Origin: Polaribacter sp. L3A8
GTDB lineage: Bacteria; Bacteroidota; Bacteroidia; Flavobacteriales; Flavobacteriaceae
NCBI RefSeq assembly: GCF_009796785.1
Contig: NZ_CP047026.1
Span: forward strand, 124,001-188,000
Length of the DNA stretch: 64,000 nucleotides
Direction: 5' to 3'
Part shown: piece by piece, positions 44,792 to 53,088 of the stretch
Layout of the letters: every line of letters begins with the position of its first letter
Numbering within the stretch: position 1 is the stretch's first letter
Position numbers and translations under genes: made by a program
Notes under the pieces: generated by a model
Database searches by the model: none
What the model was told of the DNA's origin: nothing
Seen by the model: only the letters and a program-made list of their open reading frames with translations

Positions 44792-45778
44792 ATGATAAAT
44801 AGGAATACTTTTTTTACCGTTTTACTCATCACTCTTTCTTTATTTTTAGTTGGATGTAAGACCGAAAAAACAACAAAAGTTTTAAAATTAGCCCATAGTT
44901 TAGATACGCAGCACCCGGTGCACAAAGCCATGGTTATTTTAGGAGAAAAACTAAAAGAAAAGTCGGGCGGTAAATTAATTGTTAATATTTATCCAAGTAG
45001 TCAATTAGGTGGAGAAAGAGAATGTTTAGAATTGTTGCAAATAGGTAGTTTAGATATTACAAAGGTTTCTGCAGCAGTTTTAGAAAATTTTATTCCAGAA
45101 TACAAAGTGTTTAGTGTGCCTTATATGTTTAGAAACAAGGCGCATACATTTAGTGTTTTTGATAGTAAGATTGGTGAACGTTTATTATTAAAAGGAGAAA
45201 AATTTAGATTACGTGGTTTAACTTTTTATGATGCAGGAAGTAGAAGTTTTTATATGAAAGAAAGCCCTATAAAAACGCCTAATGATTTAACAGGTAAAAA
45301 AATTAGAGTGCAAAAAAGTAACATGGCAGTTGCTATGATTAACGATTTAGGCGGGTCTCCAACACCAATTTCTTGGGGAGAATTATATACAGCCTTACAA
45401 CAGGGAGTTGTAGATGGTGCAGAAAATAATCCACCAAGTTTTTATACCTCCAAACATTATGAAGTTTGTAAGTTTTATTCTTTAGATGAGCATACCTCTG
45501 TACCCGATGTATTATTAATTGGTACAGATACTTATAGTCGTTTAAACGAACAAGAAAGAGGATGGTTAAAAGAGGCCGTTGCAGAAAGTACCATAGCACA
45601 AAGAAAATTATGGGCGGCATCAGAAACAGCGTCTTTGGCAGCAGTTAAAAAAGCAGGTGTGCAAATTTTTTATCCAGATAAAAAACCTTTTGAAGAACAA
45701 ACTAAAGGAATATTAGAGATGTTTTCTGATAATGAAGAAATGAAATCATTAATTATTTCCATAAAAAACCAACAATAA
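44792..45778 (+). CDS. TRAP transporter substrate-binding protein (DctP family), lipoprotein
   Basis: A 328-residue solute-binding protein. LAHSLDTQHPVHKAMVIL, YPSSQLGGERECLELLQ, the uronate/acid-binding Arg region KKIRVQKSNMAV and WGELYTALQQGVVDGAENN are DctP hallmarks. It has a lipobox (LFLVGC), so it should be membrane-tethered in the periplasm rather than free, which is less usual for TRAP P-subunits. It captures an acidic sugar, probably a uronate or unsaturated uronate, for the DctQM permease encoded next. It overlaps dctQ by one base. Confidence 0.93.
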   Translation: MINRNTFFTVLLITLSLFLVGCKTEKTTKVLKLAHSLDTQHPVHKAMVILGEKLKEKSGGKLIVNIYPSSQLGGERECLELLQIGSLDITKVSAAVLENFIPEYKVFSVPYMFRNKAHTFSVFDSKIGERLLLKGEKFRLRGLTFYDAGSRSFYMKESPIKTPNDLTGKKIRVQKSNMAVAMINDLGGSPTPISWGELYTALQQGVVDGAENNPPSFYTSKHYEVCKFYSLDEHTSVPDVLLIGTDTYSRLNEQERGWLKEAVAESTIAQRKLWAASETASLAAVKKAGVQIFYPDKKPFEEQTKGILEMFSDNEEMKSLIISIKNQQ

Positions 45779-46248
45779 TGAGAGCTAAAATTGATAATAT
45801 ATTAGAAAAATTAGTGCTTTTTATTTTAGCATTAATGTTATTAAGTGTTGTTTGGCAGGTGTTTTCTAGATTTATTTTACGAAACCCAAGTACTATTACA
45901 GATGAAATTTCTAGTTTCTCTTTAATTTGGTTAGGGTTGTTAGGTGCAGCTTATGCAACAGGTAAGCATTTGCATTTGGCAATAGATTTAATTCCTGAAA
46001 AAGTGGTAGAAAGAAAACAAAATTTATTTGACGCAATTGTTTACTTATCCACTTTTGTTTTTGCTTTTACAGTTATGGTTATTGGTGGGGTTAGATTGTG
46101 CCAATTAAGTTTTCAATTTGGGCAAACATCAGCAACTTTAGAAATTCCTTTAGGCTTCATTTATTTAGTGGTTCCTATTTCTGGAATTCTAATTAGTTAT
46201 TACAGTTTAGATACATTTATCAATAAAAGAAAATTAAATAAAGCTTAA
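45778..46248 (+). CDS. TRAP transporter small permease (DctQ family)
   Basis: A 156-residue protein with four membrane helices. The family segment WQVFSRFILRNPSTITDEIS, followed by LIWLGLLGAAYATGKHLHLAID, is characteristic. It pairs with the large subunit encoded 5 bp downstream to form the sodium-coupled permease for the sugar acid delivered by the lipoprotein DctP. Confidence 0.93.
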   Translation: MRAKIDNILEKLVLFILALMLLSVVWQVFSRFILRNPSTITDEISSFSLIWLGLLGAAYATGKHLHLAIDLIPEKVVERKQNLFDAIVYLSTFVFAFTVMVIGGVRLCQLSFQFGQTSATLEIPLGFIYLVVPISGILISYYSLDTFINKRKLNKA

Positions 46249-46253
46249 AAGAT

Positions 46254-47552
46254 ATGAATTTAGTTGAAGTTTTAATTTTAGTTACCAGCTTTTTAATTTT
46301 CTTATCATTAAGAGTTCCAATTGCATATGCAATTGGTTTAGCTGCTTTGTTTACGCTATTAAGTGCCATGCCTTTTTTACCATCGGTAACTACATTAGCG
46401 CAGAGAATGGCAACCTCTTTAGATAGTTTTACATTGTCTGCAATACCGTTTTTTATATTGGCAGGTCAAATAATGAATAGAGGTGGAATTGCCGTTAGGT
46501 TAATTAATTTTGCAAAGGCAATTGTAGGGCCACTTCCTGGAGGTTTGGCTTTTGTAAATATTATATCTTGTATGCTTTTTGGGGCTATTTCTGGATCTGC
46601 AGTGGCAGCAGCATCTGCTATTGGAGGGTTTATGAACCCAATGATGGAAAAAGATGGGTATGATAAATCTTTTAGTGCTGCTGTAAATATTACAAGTGCA
46701 ACTACAGGCTTAATAATTCCGCCAAGTAACGTATTAATTGTATATTCTTTGGCAAGTGGTGGTGTTTCTATTGCTGCCTTATTTATTGCAGGTTATGTAC
46801 CAGGTTTATTAATTGGTTTAGCATTAATGATTGTTGCTTTAATTTATTCGATTATAAAGAAATATCCAACAGATAAATTAGTTAGTTTTAGAGAGTTTTT
46901 TAAACGTTTTATAGCTGCTTTACCAAGTTTAATGTTGTTAGTTGTAGTTATTGGTGGAATTGTAGCTGGTATTTTTACGGCTACAGAAGCATCTGCAATT
47001 GCTGTAATTTACACGCTAGTTTTAGGTTTTTTATATAAAGAAATTACAGTTAAAGATATTTCGCCAATATTGTTAGAAACAGTAAAAACATCGGCAATTG
47101 TATTGTTGTTAATAGCAACATCTATTGCAATGTCTTGGGTAATGAGTTACGAAAACATTCCGCAGGAAATCAGTAACACATTATTATCAATTAGTGATAA
47201 CCCAATTGTAATTTTAATTATCATCAATTTAATATTATTATTTGTAGGTGTGTTTATGGATATGACTCCTGCTGTATTAATCTTTACACCAATTTTTCTA
47301 CCAATTGTTACAGAATTAGGAATGGATCCAATTCATTTTGGAATTATTATGATTATGAATCTTTGTATTGGGTTATGTACCCCACCAGTTGGTTCTGTGC
47401 TCTTTGTAGGTTGTAGTGTTGCAGATTTAAAAATTCAGCAAGTAATAAAACCCTTGTTACCTTTATTTTTGGTGATGATAGCCGTATTGTTATTAATTAC
47501 ATACTTCCCAGAATTAACACTTTGGTTGCCAAGACAATTTGATTTGATATAA
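46254..47552 (+). CDS. TRAP transporter large permease (DctM family)
   Basis: A 432-residue protein with about twelve membrane segments. Family motifs include FFILAGQIMNRGGIA, GAISGSAVAAASAIGGFM, IPPSNVLIVYS and LCTPPVGSVLFVG. It is the ion-coupled translocation subunit and the last gene of the operon that starts at 39893, closed by a strong terminator. With no MFS or SSS sugar transporter in this window, it is the only inner-membrane importer seen for the uronate products. Confidence 0.95.
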   Translation: MNLVEVLILVTSFLIFLSLRVPIAYAIGLAALFTLLSAMPFLPSVTTLAQRMATSLDSFTLSAIPFFILAGQIMNRGGIAVRLINFAKAIVGPLPGGLAFVNIISCMLFGAISGSAVAAASAIGGFMNPMMEKDGYDKSFSAAVNITSATTGLIIPPSNVLIVYSLASGGVSIAALFIAGYVPGLLIGLALMIVALIYSIIKKYPTDKLVSFREFFKRFIAALPSLMLLVVVIGGIVAGIFTATEASAIAVIYTLVLGFLYKEITVKDISPILLETVKTSAIVLLLIATSIAMSWVMSYENIPQEISNTLLSISDNPIVILIIINLILLFVGVFMDMTPAVLIFTPIFLPIVTELGMDPIHFGIIMIMNLCIGLCTPPVGSVLFVGCSVADLKIQQVIKPLLPLFLVMIAVLLLITYFPELTLWLPRQFDLI

Positions 47553-47579
47553 CTAATATTTATTATTAGAGTTAATTTT

Positions 47580-47620
47580 AACAGCCCAATACGTTTTATT
47601 TTAAAACGTATTGGGCTGTT
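47580..47620 (+). terminator. Rho-independent terminator of the uronate/TRAP operon
   Basis: Perfect 19-bp stem AACAGCCCAATACGTTTTA (47580-47598) with its complement (47602-47620) and a TTT loop, 28 bp after the dctM stop. It is the most stable hairpin seen in the window. Confidence 0.92.
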
Positions 47621-47670
47621 TTGTATAAGAATTACTTTAAATTAAACAGAGATATAGTACTCTCTTTTGT

Positions 47671-47717
47671 TACAGTATAGTAAAGGACACAATTACATTG
47701 TTTGCTAATTATCTTTG
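47671..47717 (+). promoter_or_regulatory. Shared PUL promoter element, copy A
   Basis: TACAGTATAGTAAAGGACAC (47671-47690) precedes a -7 box TATCTTTG (47710-47717) by 39 bp, start to start. The same block, with consensus TACAGnAnAGTAnAGGA and the same 37-39 bp spacing, recurs at 49962 and 57260. It controls the gene at 47761. Confidence 0.6.
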
Positions 47718-47760
47718 GTGTTAACAAATAAAAATTTATCAACCATTTATATTTTATAAA

Positions 47761-48900
47761 ATGAGCATATTAGAAAAAAACAAGCTAAAAAGAAAAGGTT
47801 TTTATAATAGTGTAATTCTCTTTTTTTTATTAGGATCAACCTTAAGTGTATTCTCGCAAAAAGTATATGTAGAAAAAGATGGAATTGTAATGATGGAGGC
47901 AGAAAACACAACTTCTCCATTAGGTAAATGGGGGGTAAGTACACATTTTAATAATTATTCGGGCACAGGTTATATAGAGTATTTAGGAGGTGAGGTTACT
48001 GGGGTTGGTGTCGCAGAATCACCGTTAATTTATAGATTTAAAATTTTGCAAGCAGGGGATTATGCTTTACAGGTAAGAGGAAGATCTAGATTGTTAAAAG
48101 GCGAAGAAAGAGATTGGGCTAATGATGCATGGTTTAGAGTAGAAGGAGATTATACTGTGGGGGCTAATGGACCTAAAGATATTAGTTGGATGCAAAATAA
48201 TACCAAGTTATTTGTAGGTAGAGGAGGTAATGGAAAATGGGGATGGGGTACCAATTATGATAAAAAACATGTGCAGCCAAAAGCAATATTTAAATTTAAA
48301 GCAGGAGAAATTTATACATTGATAATGTCTGGGCGTTCTAAACGATTTAATGTTGATAGAATTTTATTTTTTAAAACAACAATAGAAAATCACGTGGCAA
48401 GAGCTAATGTAACAGAATCAGAGTCTATTAATGACGATGAAATTACAGAAAAGTATACATATTTAGCAATTAAAGATTTTGCTAATATTAATGCAGGCGA
48501 AGTAAATTATTATAAAGATAAAGTAAGAAAAGCACTAGCAATTAAAGCATCGGTAGTAGTAGATAGAGATAAGTTTGCAAAAGCTGAAACAATTTTTACA
48601 GGTAAAGATGGCGCTTATAATATTACTTTAAATACACTGGCAGAGTTTGATGGAGAATGTACTTACCATGTTTTTGTAAATAAATATTTAGTAGGTACTT
48701 ACCAAAATTCAGCTGTAAACAAAGACAACGATTATAGAAAAGAACAAGTAATCTTTAAAAATATAAAAATAAACCAAGGAGATGTCATTGCTGTATCCTC
48801 TAATACCCATACAAATGGGTTAATACCAGAAGGTAATGGTACTGCTTGGGCAAGAGGTAGGTGGGAGAGTCTTTTAATAACAACTTTTAAAAATAATTAA
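47761..48900 (+). CDS. Secreted carbohydrate-binding-type protein, function unknown
   Basis: A 379-residue protein with an N-terminal hydrophobic export signal (about 15-32, ending VFSQ). Residues about 35-205 open with VYVEKDGIVMMEAENT and YSGTGYIEYLGG, a pattern of CBM6/CBM35-like or GH115-C-terminal jelly rolls, and continue with YALQVRGRSR. Residues about 225-379 form a second beta-sandwich (YNITLNTLAEFDGECTYHVFVN, GTAWARGRWESLLI). No catalytic motif is evident. It stands alone between the TRAP operon terminator and a transposase graveyard, under its own copy of the shared promoter element. A role in binding the target glycan is inferred. Confidence 0.65.
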   Translation: MSILEKNKLKRKGFYNSVILFFLLGSTLSVFSQKVYVEKDGIVMMEAENTTSPLGKWGVSTHFNNYSGTGYIEYLGGEVTGVGVAESPLIYRFKILQAGDYALQVRGRSRLLKGEERDWANDAWFRVEGDYTVGANGPKDISWMQNNTKLFVGRGGNGKWGWGTNYDKKHVQPKAIFKFKAGEIYTLIMSGRSKRFNVDRILFFKTTIENHVARANVTESESINDDEITEKYTYLAIKDFANINAGEVNYYKDKVRKALAIKASVVVDRDKFAKAETIFTGKDGAYNITLNTLAEFDGECTYHVFVNKYLVGTYQNSAVNKDNDYRKEQVIFKNIKINQGDVIAVSSNTHTNGLIPEGNGTAWARGRWESLLITTFKNN

Positions 48901-49320
48901 CAAATTTTTCATCAAAAAGATAATTTATATTCTGATTATGAAAACAAGTGTAATTCGTTAGATGCGCTAAACTTACTAAATGAGTAATAATTTTGTGATA
49001 CTCTAATTTATCGTTTTCAATCATTTTAGTTATTAAGTTATTGAATATTGTTACTTTACTTTTTAGTCTATTAATTCTAAACCCAAATTCATTAAAATTT
49101 CTATTTAGATTAAAGTCACTTACCCAAGAGTACGTTGTTCTTATCCAAGATTTAGGTCTGTAATTTCTCTGTTTGGAGGTTATCACTCTGGTCTATAGAT
49201 AGATATGATTAATAAAAGTATATTGCAAAGAACTATCTAAAAAAATTTCGATTCTAATGGCATACATTCTTTTAATTTTCCGTATTCAGTTAGTTCAACA
49301 GCAGTTATAGCTTTCGACAT
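48887..49320 (-). pseudogene. Remnant of an IS1595-family (ISXO2-like) transposase
   Basis: The minus strand carries, in shifting frames, MSKAITAVELTEYGKLK, then SSLQYTFINHIYL, VITSKQRNYRP, and KSWIRTTYSWVSDFNLNRNF followed by FGFRINR, IFNNLI. These match, from memory, the middle and C-terminal DDE part of ISXO2-like transposases of Flavobacteriia. At least one frameshift, one stop and an internal deletion between NYRP and KSWIRT are visible. The N-terminal half is missing. It overlaps the 3' end of the preceding CDS by 14 bp. Not functional. Confidence 0.75.
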
Positions 49321-49650
49321 AATATGTAAGAAGATTTTCTTTACTATAATCGACTTTAAATAACATTAATCTAAAATTTATTACTCGATAGGTTGTACGT
49401 ATTAATACAAAAACCTTCTTGAGAATTATCTCTGCTTGCTTAACTTCATAATGATTTAGTTTGTGTTGGATTATTCTTTTTGAGCACCCATATTTGACTG
49501 CTAGTTGTATATAAGTTTGTTTTCCTCTAGCATATTCAACCCAAAGAAAATCTACTAAAATTTGTTTTCCTCCATTAAAAGTCTTGCTACAATTTAAATA
49601 TTTGTAACGTTGTTTACTTAATCTAGTACCGTATTTATGGAGGTTTAAAC
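49315..49650 (-). pseudogene. Remnant of an IS256-family (variant Zn-binding type) transposase
   Basis: Minus-strand reading gives RYKYLNCSKTF (remnant zinc-ribbon, normally two Cys pairs), FLWVEYARGKQTYIQLAVKY, CSKRIIQHKL and, further on, LIRTTYRVINFRLMLFK with KENLLTYYVES. This matches, from memory, the N-terminal half of the 'variant Zn-binding' IS256 transposases. The usual catalytic D of VMDTTYF is replaced by R. The coding stretch runs directly into the IS1595 remnant, and the C-terminal half is absent. Confidence 0.72.
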
Positions 49651-49950
49651 TGTCTCAAAGTAAATAAACTATAGCGATAACGAAGGTTTCTCCAATTATT
49701 TTGTCTATAACTTCTCTTTTGTAGATAAAGTTGTAGGATTGATGTCTTTTAGAACTTGTTTATTTTCTTTGGTTATAAGCTGATTGAAAATAGTGGTGTT
49801 TCTAATTTTTTAGACGGATCAAAAGTATTTATTCAGCCTGATTTTTTGTTACAGAAAATGTATGATGCTCTGCAACTGGTTATTACATTTTTCTGGCAAG
49901 AGAAGCCTATTTATAAAAAGTGAAAATCTTAAAAAAAAAAAGAGTGGTAT
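49651..49950. other. Decayed intergenic sequence, origin unclear
   Basis: No intact gene. On the plus strand, about 49778-49923 can be read as a 48-residue open stretch (KLIENSGVSNFLDG, then VFIQPDFLLQKMYDALQLVI, ending KPIYKK and a stop) without a start codon, which looks like the tail of a lost gene. I cannot assign it. A run of A (49931-49941) follows, and then the promoter element of the GH2 gene. Confidence 0.4.
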
Positions 49951-49961
49951 TTGACATGTTG

Positions 49962-50006
49962 TACAGCACAGTACAGGACGCAAATTTTCCTGTTGGTCTA
50001 TATTTT
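49962..50006 (+). promoter_or_regulatory. Shared PUL promoter element, copy B
   Basis: TACAGCACAGTACAGGACGC (49962-49981) precedes a -7-like TATATTTT (49999-50006) by 37 bp. It aligns to copy A over 20 bp with 4 mismatches. It also contains an inverted repeat TGTAC-n6-GTACA (49960-49975). It lies 60 bp upstream of the GH2 start. Confidence 0.6.
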
Positions 50007-50065
50007 AGCTATACTTTTATGTACAGACAAATTATTTCAATCAGAAAGAGTTAAATTAATCATCT

Positions 50066-53056
50066 ATGTTCCATTTCAAAAAAACATTTTATCTAATATT
50101 AATGTCCAGCTTTATTTTAACGTCTTGTGCCAATACAAACCAAGACCTATCTAAAGAAGCAATTACTGAAAAAGGAAATAGAACCAAATACAATTTTAAT
50201 CCAGATTGGAAATTTATAAAAGAAAATCCGGAAAAAGCACAAGATAAAAATTTTGATGATAGCTCTTGGAGTACAGTAAGTGCACCACATACCTTTAATG
50301 ATATAGATACTTTTGATGATTTAAGCCTTGGTGGCCATAAAGGAGAGAAAAATCAGTGGAGAGGTACTGTATGGTATAGAAAACACTTTAAATTACCAGC
50401 AAAAGAAGCCGATAAAAAGGTGTATATAGAGTTTGAAGGTGTACGTCAAATTGCAGATGTGTACATTAATGGACACTATTTAGGTAAAAATCAAACAGGG
50501 TTTATTCCTTTTGGATATGATATTTCATCATATTTAAAATTTGGTACAGAAGAAAATGTTATTGCAGTTAAAGTGAATAACGATAGAAAAAGCGATAACT
50601 TTAGAGATAATGACCCTTTAGTTTGGAATCATGAGCATTGGCATCCAACGCATGGTGGTATTTATAGAAATGTTTTTCTACACACAATGGATCCTTTACA
50701 TGTTACCCTACCACTTTATGATAATTTAGAAACTGTTGGTACATATGTTTATGCAGATAACATTACAGCTAAAAATGCAGATGTAACTACAAATGCAGAG
50801 GTTTTAAATGAATATGAAACAGAAAAAGAAGTTACTTATGTAACACAGATAGTTGATAGAGAAGGGAAAGTAGTGGCAACTTCATCAGCAAATAAAATAT
50901 TAAAAGCCAAAGAAAAATTTACGTTTTCTACAACAGCAAGTGTATCAAATCCTAATCGTTGGTATACGCGTAATCCATATATGTACAAAGTTTTAACCTT
51001 TTTAAAAGAAGGTAATAAAATTGTAGATAGATATGAAACACCTTTAGGTATTAGAAGTTTTGAATTTAATAAAGATTCTGGTTTTTATAATAACGGAGAG
51101 CATGCAAAATTACATGGTTGGGGACAAAAACCTACAAATTCATGGGCTGGTTTAGGAGCAGCATTGCCAGATTGGTTAAGAGAATATACTTTTGATTTAA
51201 TGGATGAAGCAGGTGGTAATTTTATACGTTGGGGACATTGTGCAGGATCTCCTGCAGAAGTTGCCTTTGGCGATAAATATGGTTTTGTAACATTAATGCC
51301 AGGGGTGTCAGGAGAATCTCAAGATGAAGGAGAAGTTTGGGACATTCGAATAAAAGCATTTAAAGATATGATGGTTTATTACAGAAATCATCCATCTATT
51401 TTTATTTGGGAAGGTGGTAATTGGGCAGAAACAGAAGCGCATTATAAAGAAATATTAGATATTATTGCAACCGTTGATCCTAATGGAAAACGATTAATGG
51501 GTAACAGACGTTCAGATACAAAAATAGAGTCTGAAAAGTATGTTACCATAGAAGTAGGAACAGAAGGATGGGAAAGAGAGTTTGCTGGTTTACCTCTTAT
51601 AGAAAGTGAATATATGAGAGATGAAGCCCCAAGACGTATTTGGGATAAATACTCTCCGGATGATAACTTTTGGAACAATCCAAATTTAAGTAAAAATACT
51701 TATGATATAGGCTCAGAACAATTTGCCGTTGGTCAAGTACATCATTGGTGGACTAAAATGGGTAAAAAACCATTTCATAGTGGTGGTGCAAATTGGGTGT
51801 TTTCTGATGGACCTCATGGAGGTAGAAACCCTACAGAGGTTACAAGAGCAAGTGGAGAAGTAGATGGAGTTAGGTTGCCTAAAGAAGCTTTTTATGCAGT
51901 AAAATCTATGTGGAGACCAGAAGCTCAGATACATGTTATTGGTCATTGGAATTATAAAGAAGGAACTAAAAAAGACATGTATGTAATTTCTAACTGCGAA
52001 ACGGTTAAATTATATGTAAATGGTAATTTATTAGGTACAAATTCTAAACCAGTTGATGGGTATGTTTATAAATTCTCTAATGTAGAATGGAAATCTGGTG
52101 AAATTAAAGTAGAAGGATATTTAAATGATAAATTAGTAGTCTCGCAAACAAAAAAGACAATTGGAGATCCAGTAGCTATTAAATTAACACCAATTACAGG
52201 TGCCAAAGGATGGCTTGCAGACGGGTCTGATATTGCATTATTAGATTTTGAAGTTGTTGATAAAAATGGAAATAGATGTCCTTTAGATGCAGATCGTGTA
52301 GACTTTACTATTTCTGGTCCTGCAATATGGCGTGGGGGATATAATAGCGGAAAAGCAAATTCTAGCAATAATTTATATTTAGATACAGAAGCCGGAATTA
52401 ATAGAGTAGCAGTTCGCTCTCTTTTAAAAGCAGGCGATGTAACAATTACTGCGTCAAGAAAAGGGATAAAATCGGCAACTATAACCTTAACTTCTTTACC
52501 AATTGATATTACTGATGGATTAACAACAACACTTCCTCAGGGGTATAATGATGGAGTTATTGCGGAAGAACCAGTACCAGTTCATATACCAAAAATGCCT
52601 CCTTATGTACCAGGAATTAAAAATAGAAGTGAATTATTTACTAATTTTAGTTATACAGGTGATGCAAAAGCGATGTTGAGAACTACAATGAATTGGGGTA
52701 AAAAAGCATATACAGATTTAGATCAGAATTATACTGTTATTCCAGGTTATCTAAGATTTGCAGAATATATTAGAACTCCAAATTCAGATACAAAATATTG
52801 GGCTAGAGATCAGTTGCAATTTATTGCAGGCGCAGATATGGAAATTTATGTACTACATGATGATCGTGTAAAAAGACCTACATTTTTGTTAGAAGATTAT
52901 AAAGATATTGGAGATAATGTTAATGTTGGTACAGTAACAATGTCTGTTTTTAAAAGAACAGCCAAAAAGGGAGAAAGTATTATTATGGCAGGAAATAGTG
53001 ATAGTGGTGTGCCAAAAGATAGTAGAATGTACACCGTTATAGGAAAGAAAATATAA
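50066..53056 (+). CDS. GH2-family protein with altered acid/base motif, lipoprotein
   Basis: A 996-residue protein with lipobox FILTSC (Cys21). Domain order is GH2 jelly roll (about 45-210), Ig-like (215-335), TIM barrel (340-650), then C-terminal Ig-like domains and a beta-rich tail (about 870-996). The barrel is recognisable, but the acid/base motif NE is replaced by NW (N452-W453 in WEGGNWAE). The nucleophile region LPLIESEY keeps Glu513/Glu515. E449 or E455 might substitute, or specificity may be unusual. First gene of the second enzyme cluster, under copy B of the shared promoter element. The paralogue at 25648 keeps the normal motif. Confidence 0.85.
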   Translation: MFHFKKTFYLILMSSFILTSCANTNQDLSKEAITEKGNRTKYNFNPDWKFIKENPEKAQDKNFDDSSWSTVSAPHTFNDIDTFDDLSLGGHKGEKNQWRGTVWYRKHFKLPAKEADKKVYIEFEGVRQIADVYINGHYLGKNQTGFIPFGYDISSYLKFGTEENVIAVKVNNDRKSDNFRDNDPLVWNHEHWHPTHGGIYRNVFLHTMDPLHVTLPLYDNLETVGTYVYADNITAKNADVTTNAEVLNEYETEKEVTYVTQIVDREGKVVATSSANKILKAKEKFTFSTTASVSNPNRWYTRNPYMYKVLTFLKEGNKIVDRYETPLGIRSFEFNKDSGFYNNGEHAKLHGWGQKPTNSWAGLGAALPDWLREYTFDLMDEAGGNFIRWGHCAGSPAEVAFGDKYGFVTLMPGVSGESQDEGEVWDIRIKAFKDMMVYYRNHPSIFIWEGGNWAETEAHYKEILDIIATVDPNGKRLMGNRRSDTKIESEKYVTIEVGTEGWEREFAGLPLIESEYMRDEAPRRIWDKYSPDDNFWNNPNLSKNTYDIGSEQFAVGQVHHWWTKMGKKPFHSGGANWVFSDGPHGGRNPTEVTRASGEVDGVRLPKEAFYAVKSMWRPEAQIHVIGHWNYKEGTKKDMYVISNCETVKLYVNGNLLGTNSKPVDGYVYKFSNVEWKSGEIKVEGYLNDKLVVSQTKKTIGDPVAIKLTPITGAKGWLADGSDIALLDFEVVDKNGNRCPLDADRVDFTISGPAIWRGGYNSGKANSSNNLYLDTEAGINRVAVRSLLKAGDVTITASRKGIKSATITLTSLPIDITDGLTTTLPQGYNDGVIAEEPVPVHIPKMPPYVPGIKNRSELFTNFSYTGDAKAMLRTTMNWGKKAYTDLDQNYTVIPGYLRFAEYIRTPNSDTKYWARDQLQFIAGADMEIYVLHDDRVKRPTFLLEDYKDIGDNVNVGTVTMSVFKRTAKKGESIIMAGNSDSGVPKDSRMYTVIGKKI

Positions 53057-53088
53057 TAACATAAAATTTTTGTTTTTAAATGTAAAAC

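Noticed and set aside
47761..48900. A polysaccharide lyase or GH115 enzyme
   Set aside because: Only CBM-like beta-sandwich patterns are visible; no catalytic domain or motif is found in 379 residues.
49951..50154. Plus-strand open frame of 67 codons before the GH2 gene
   Set aside because: Overlaps the GH2 signal peptide in another frame and covers the promoter element; composition is not protein-like.
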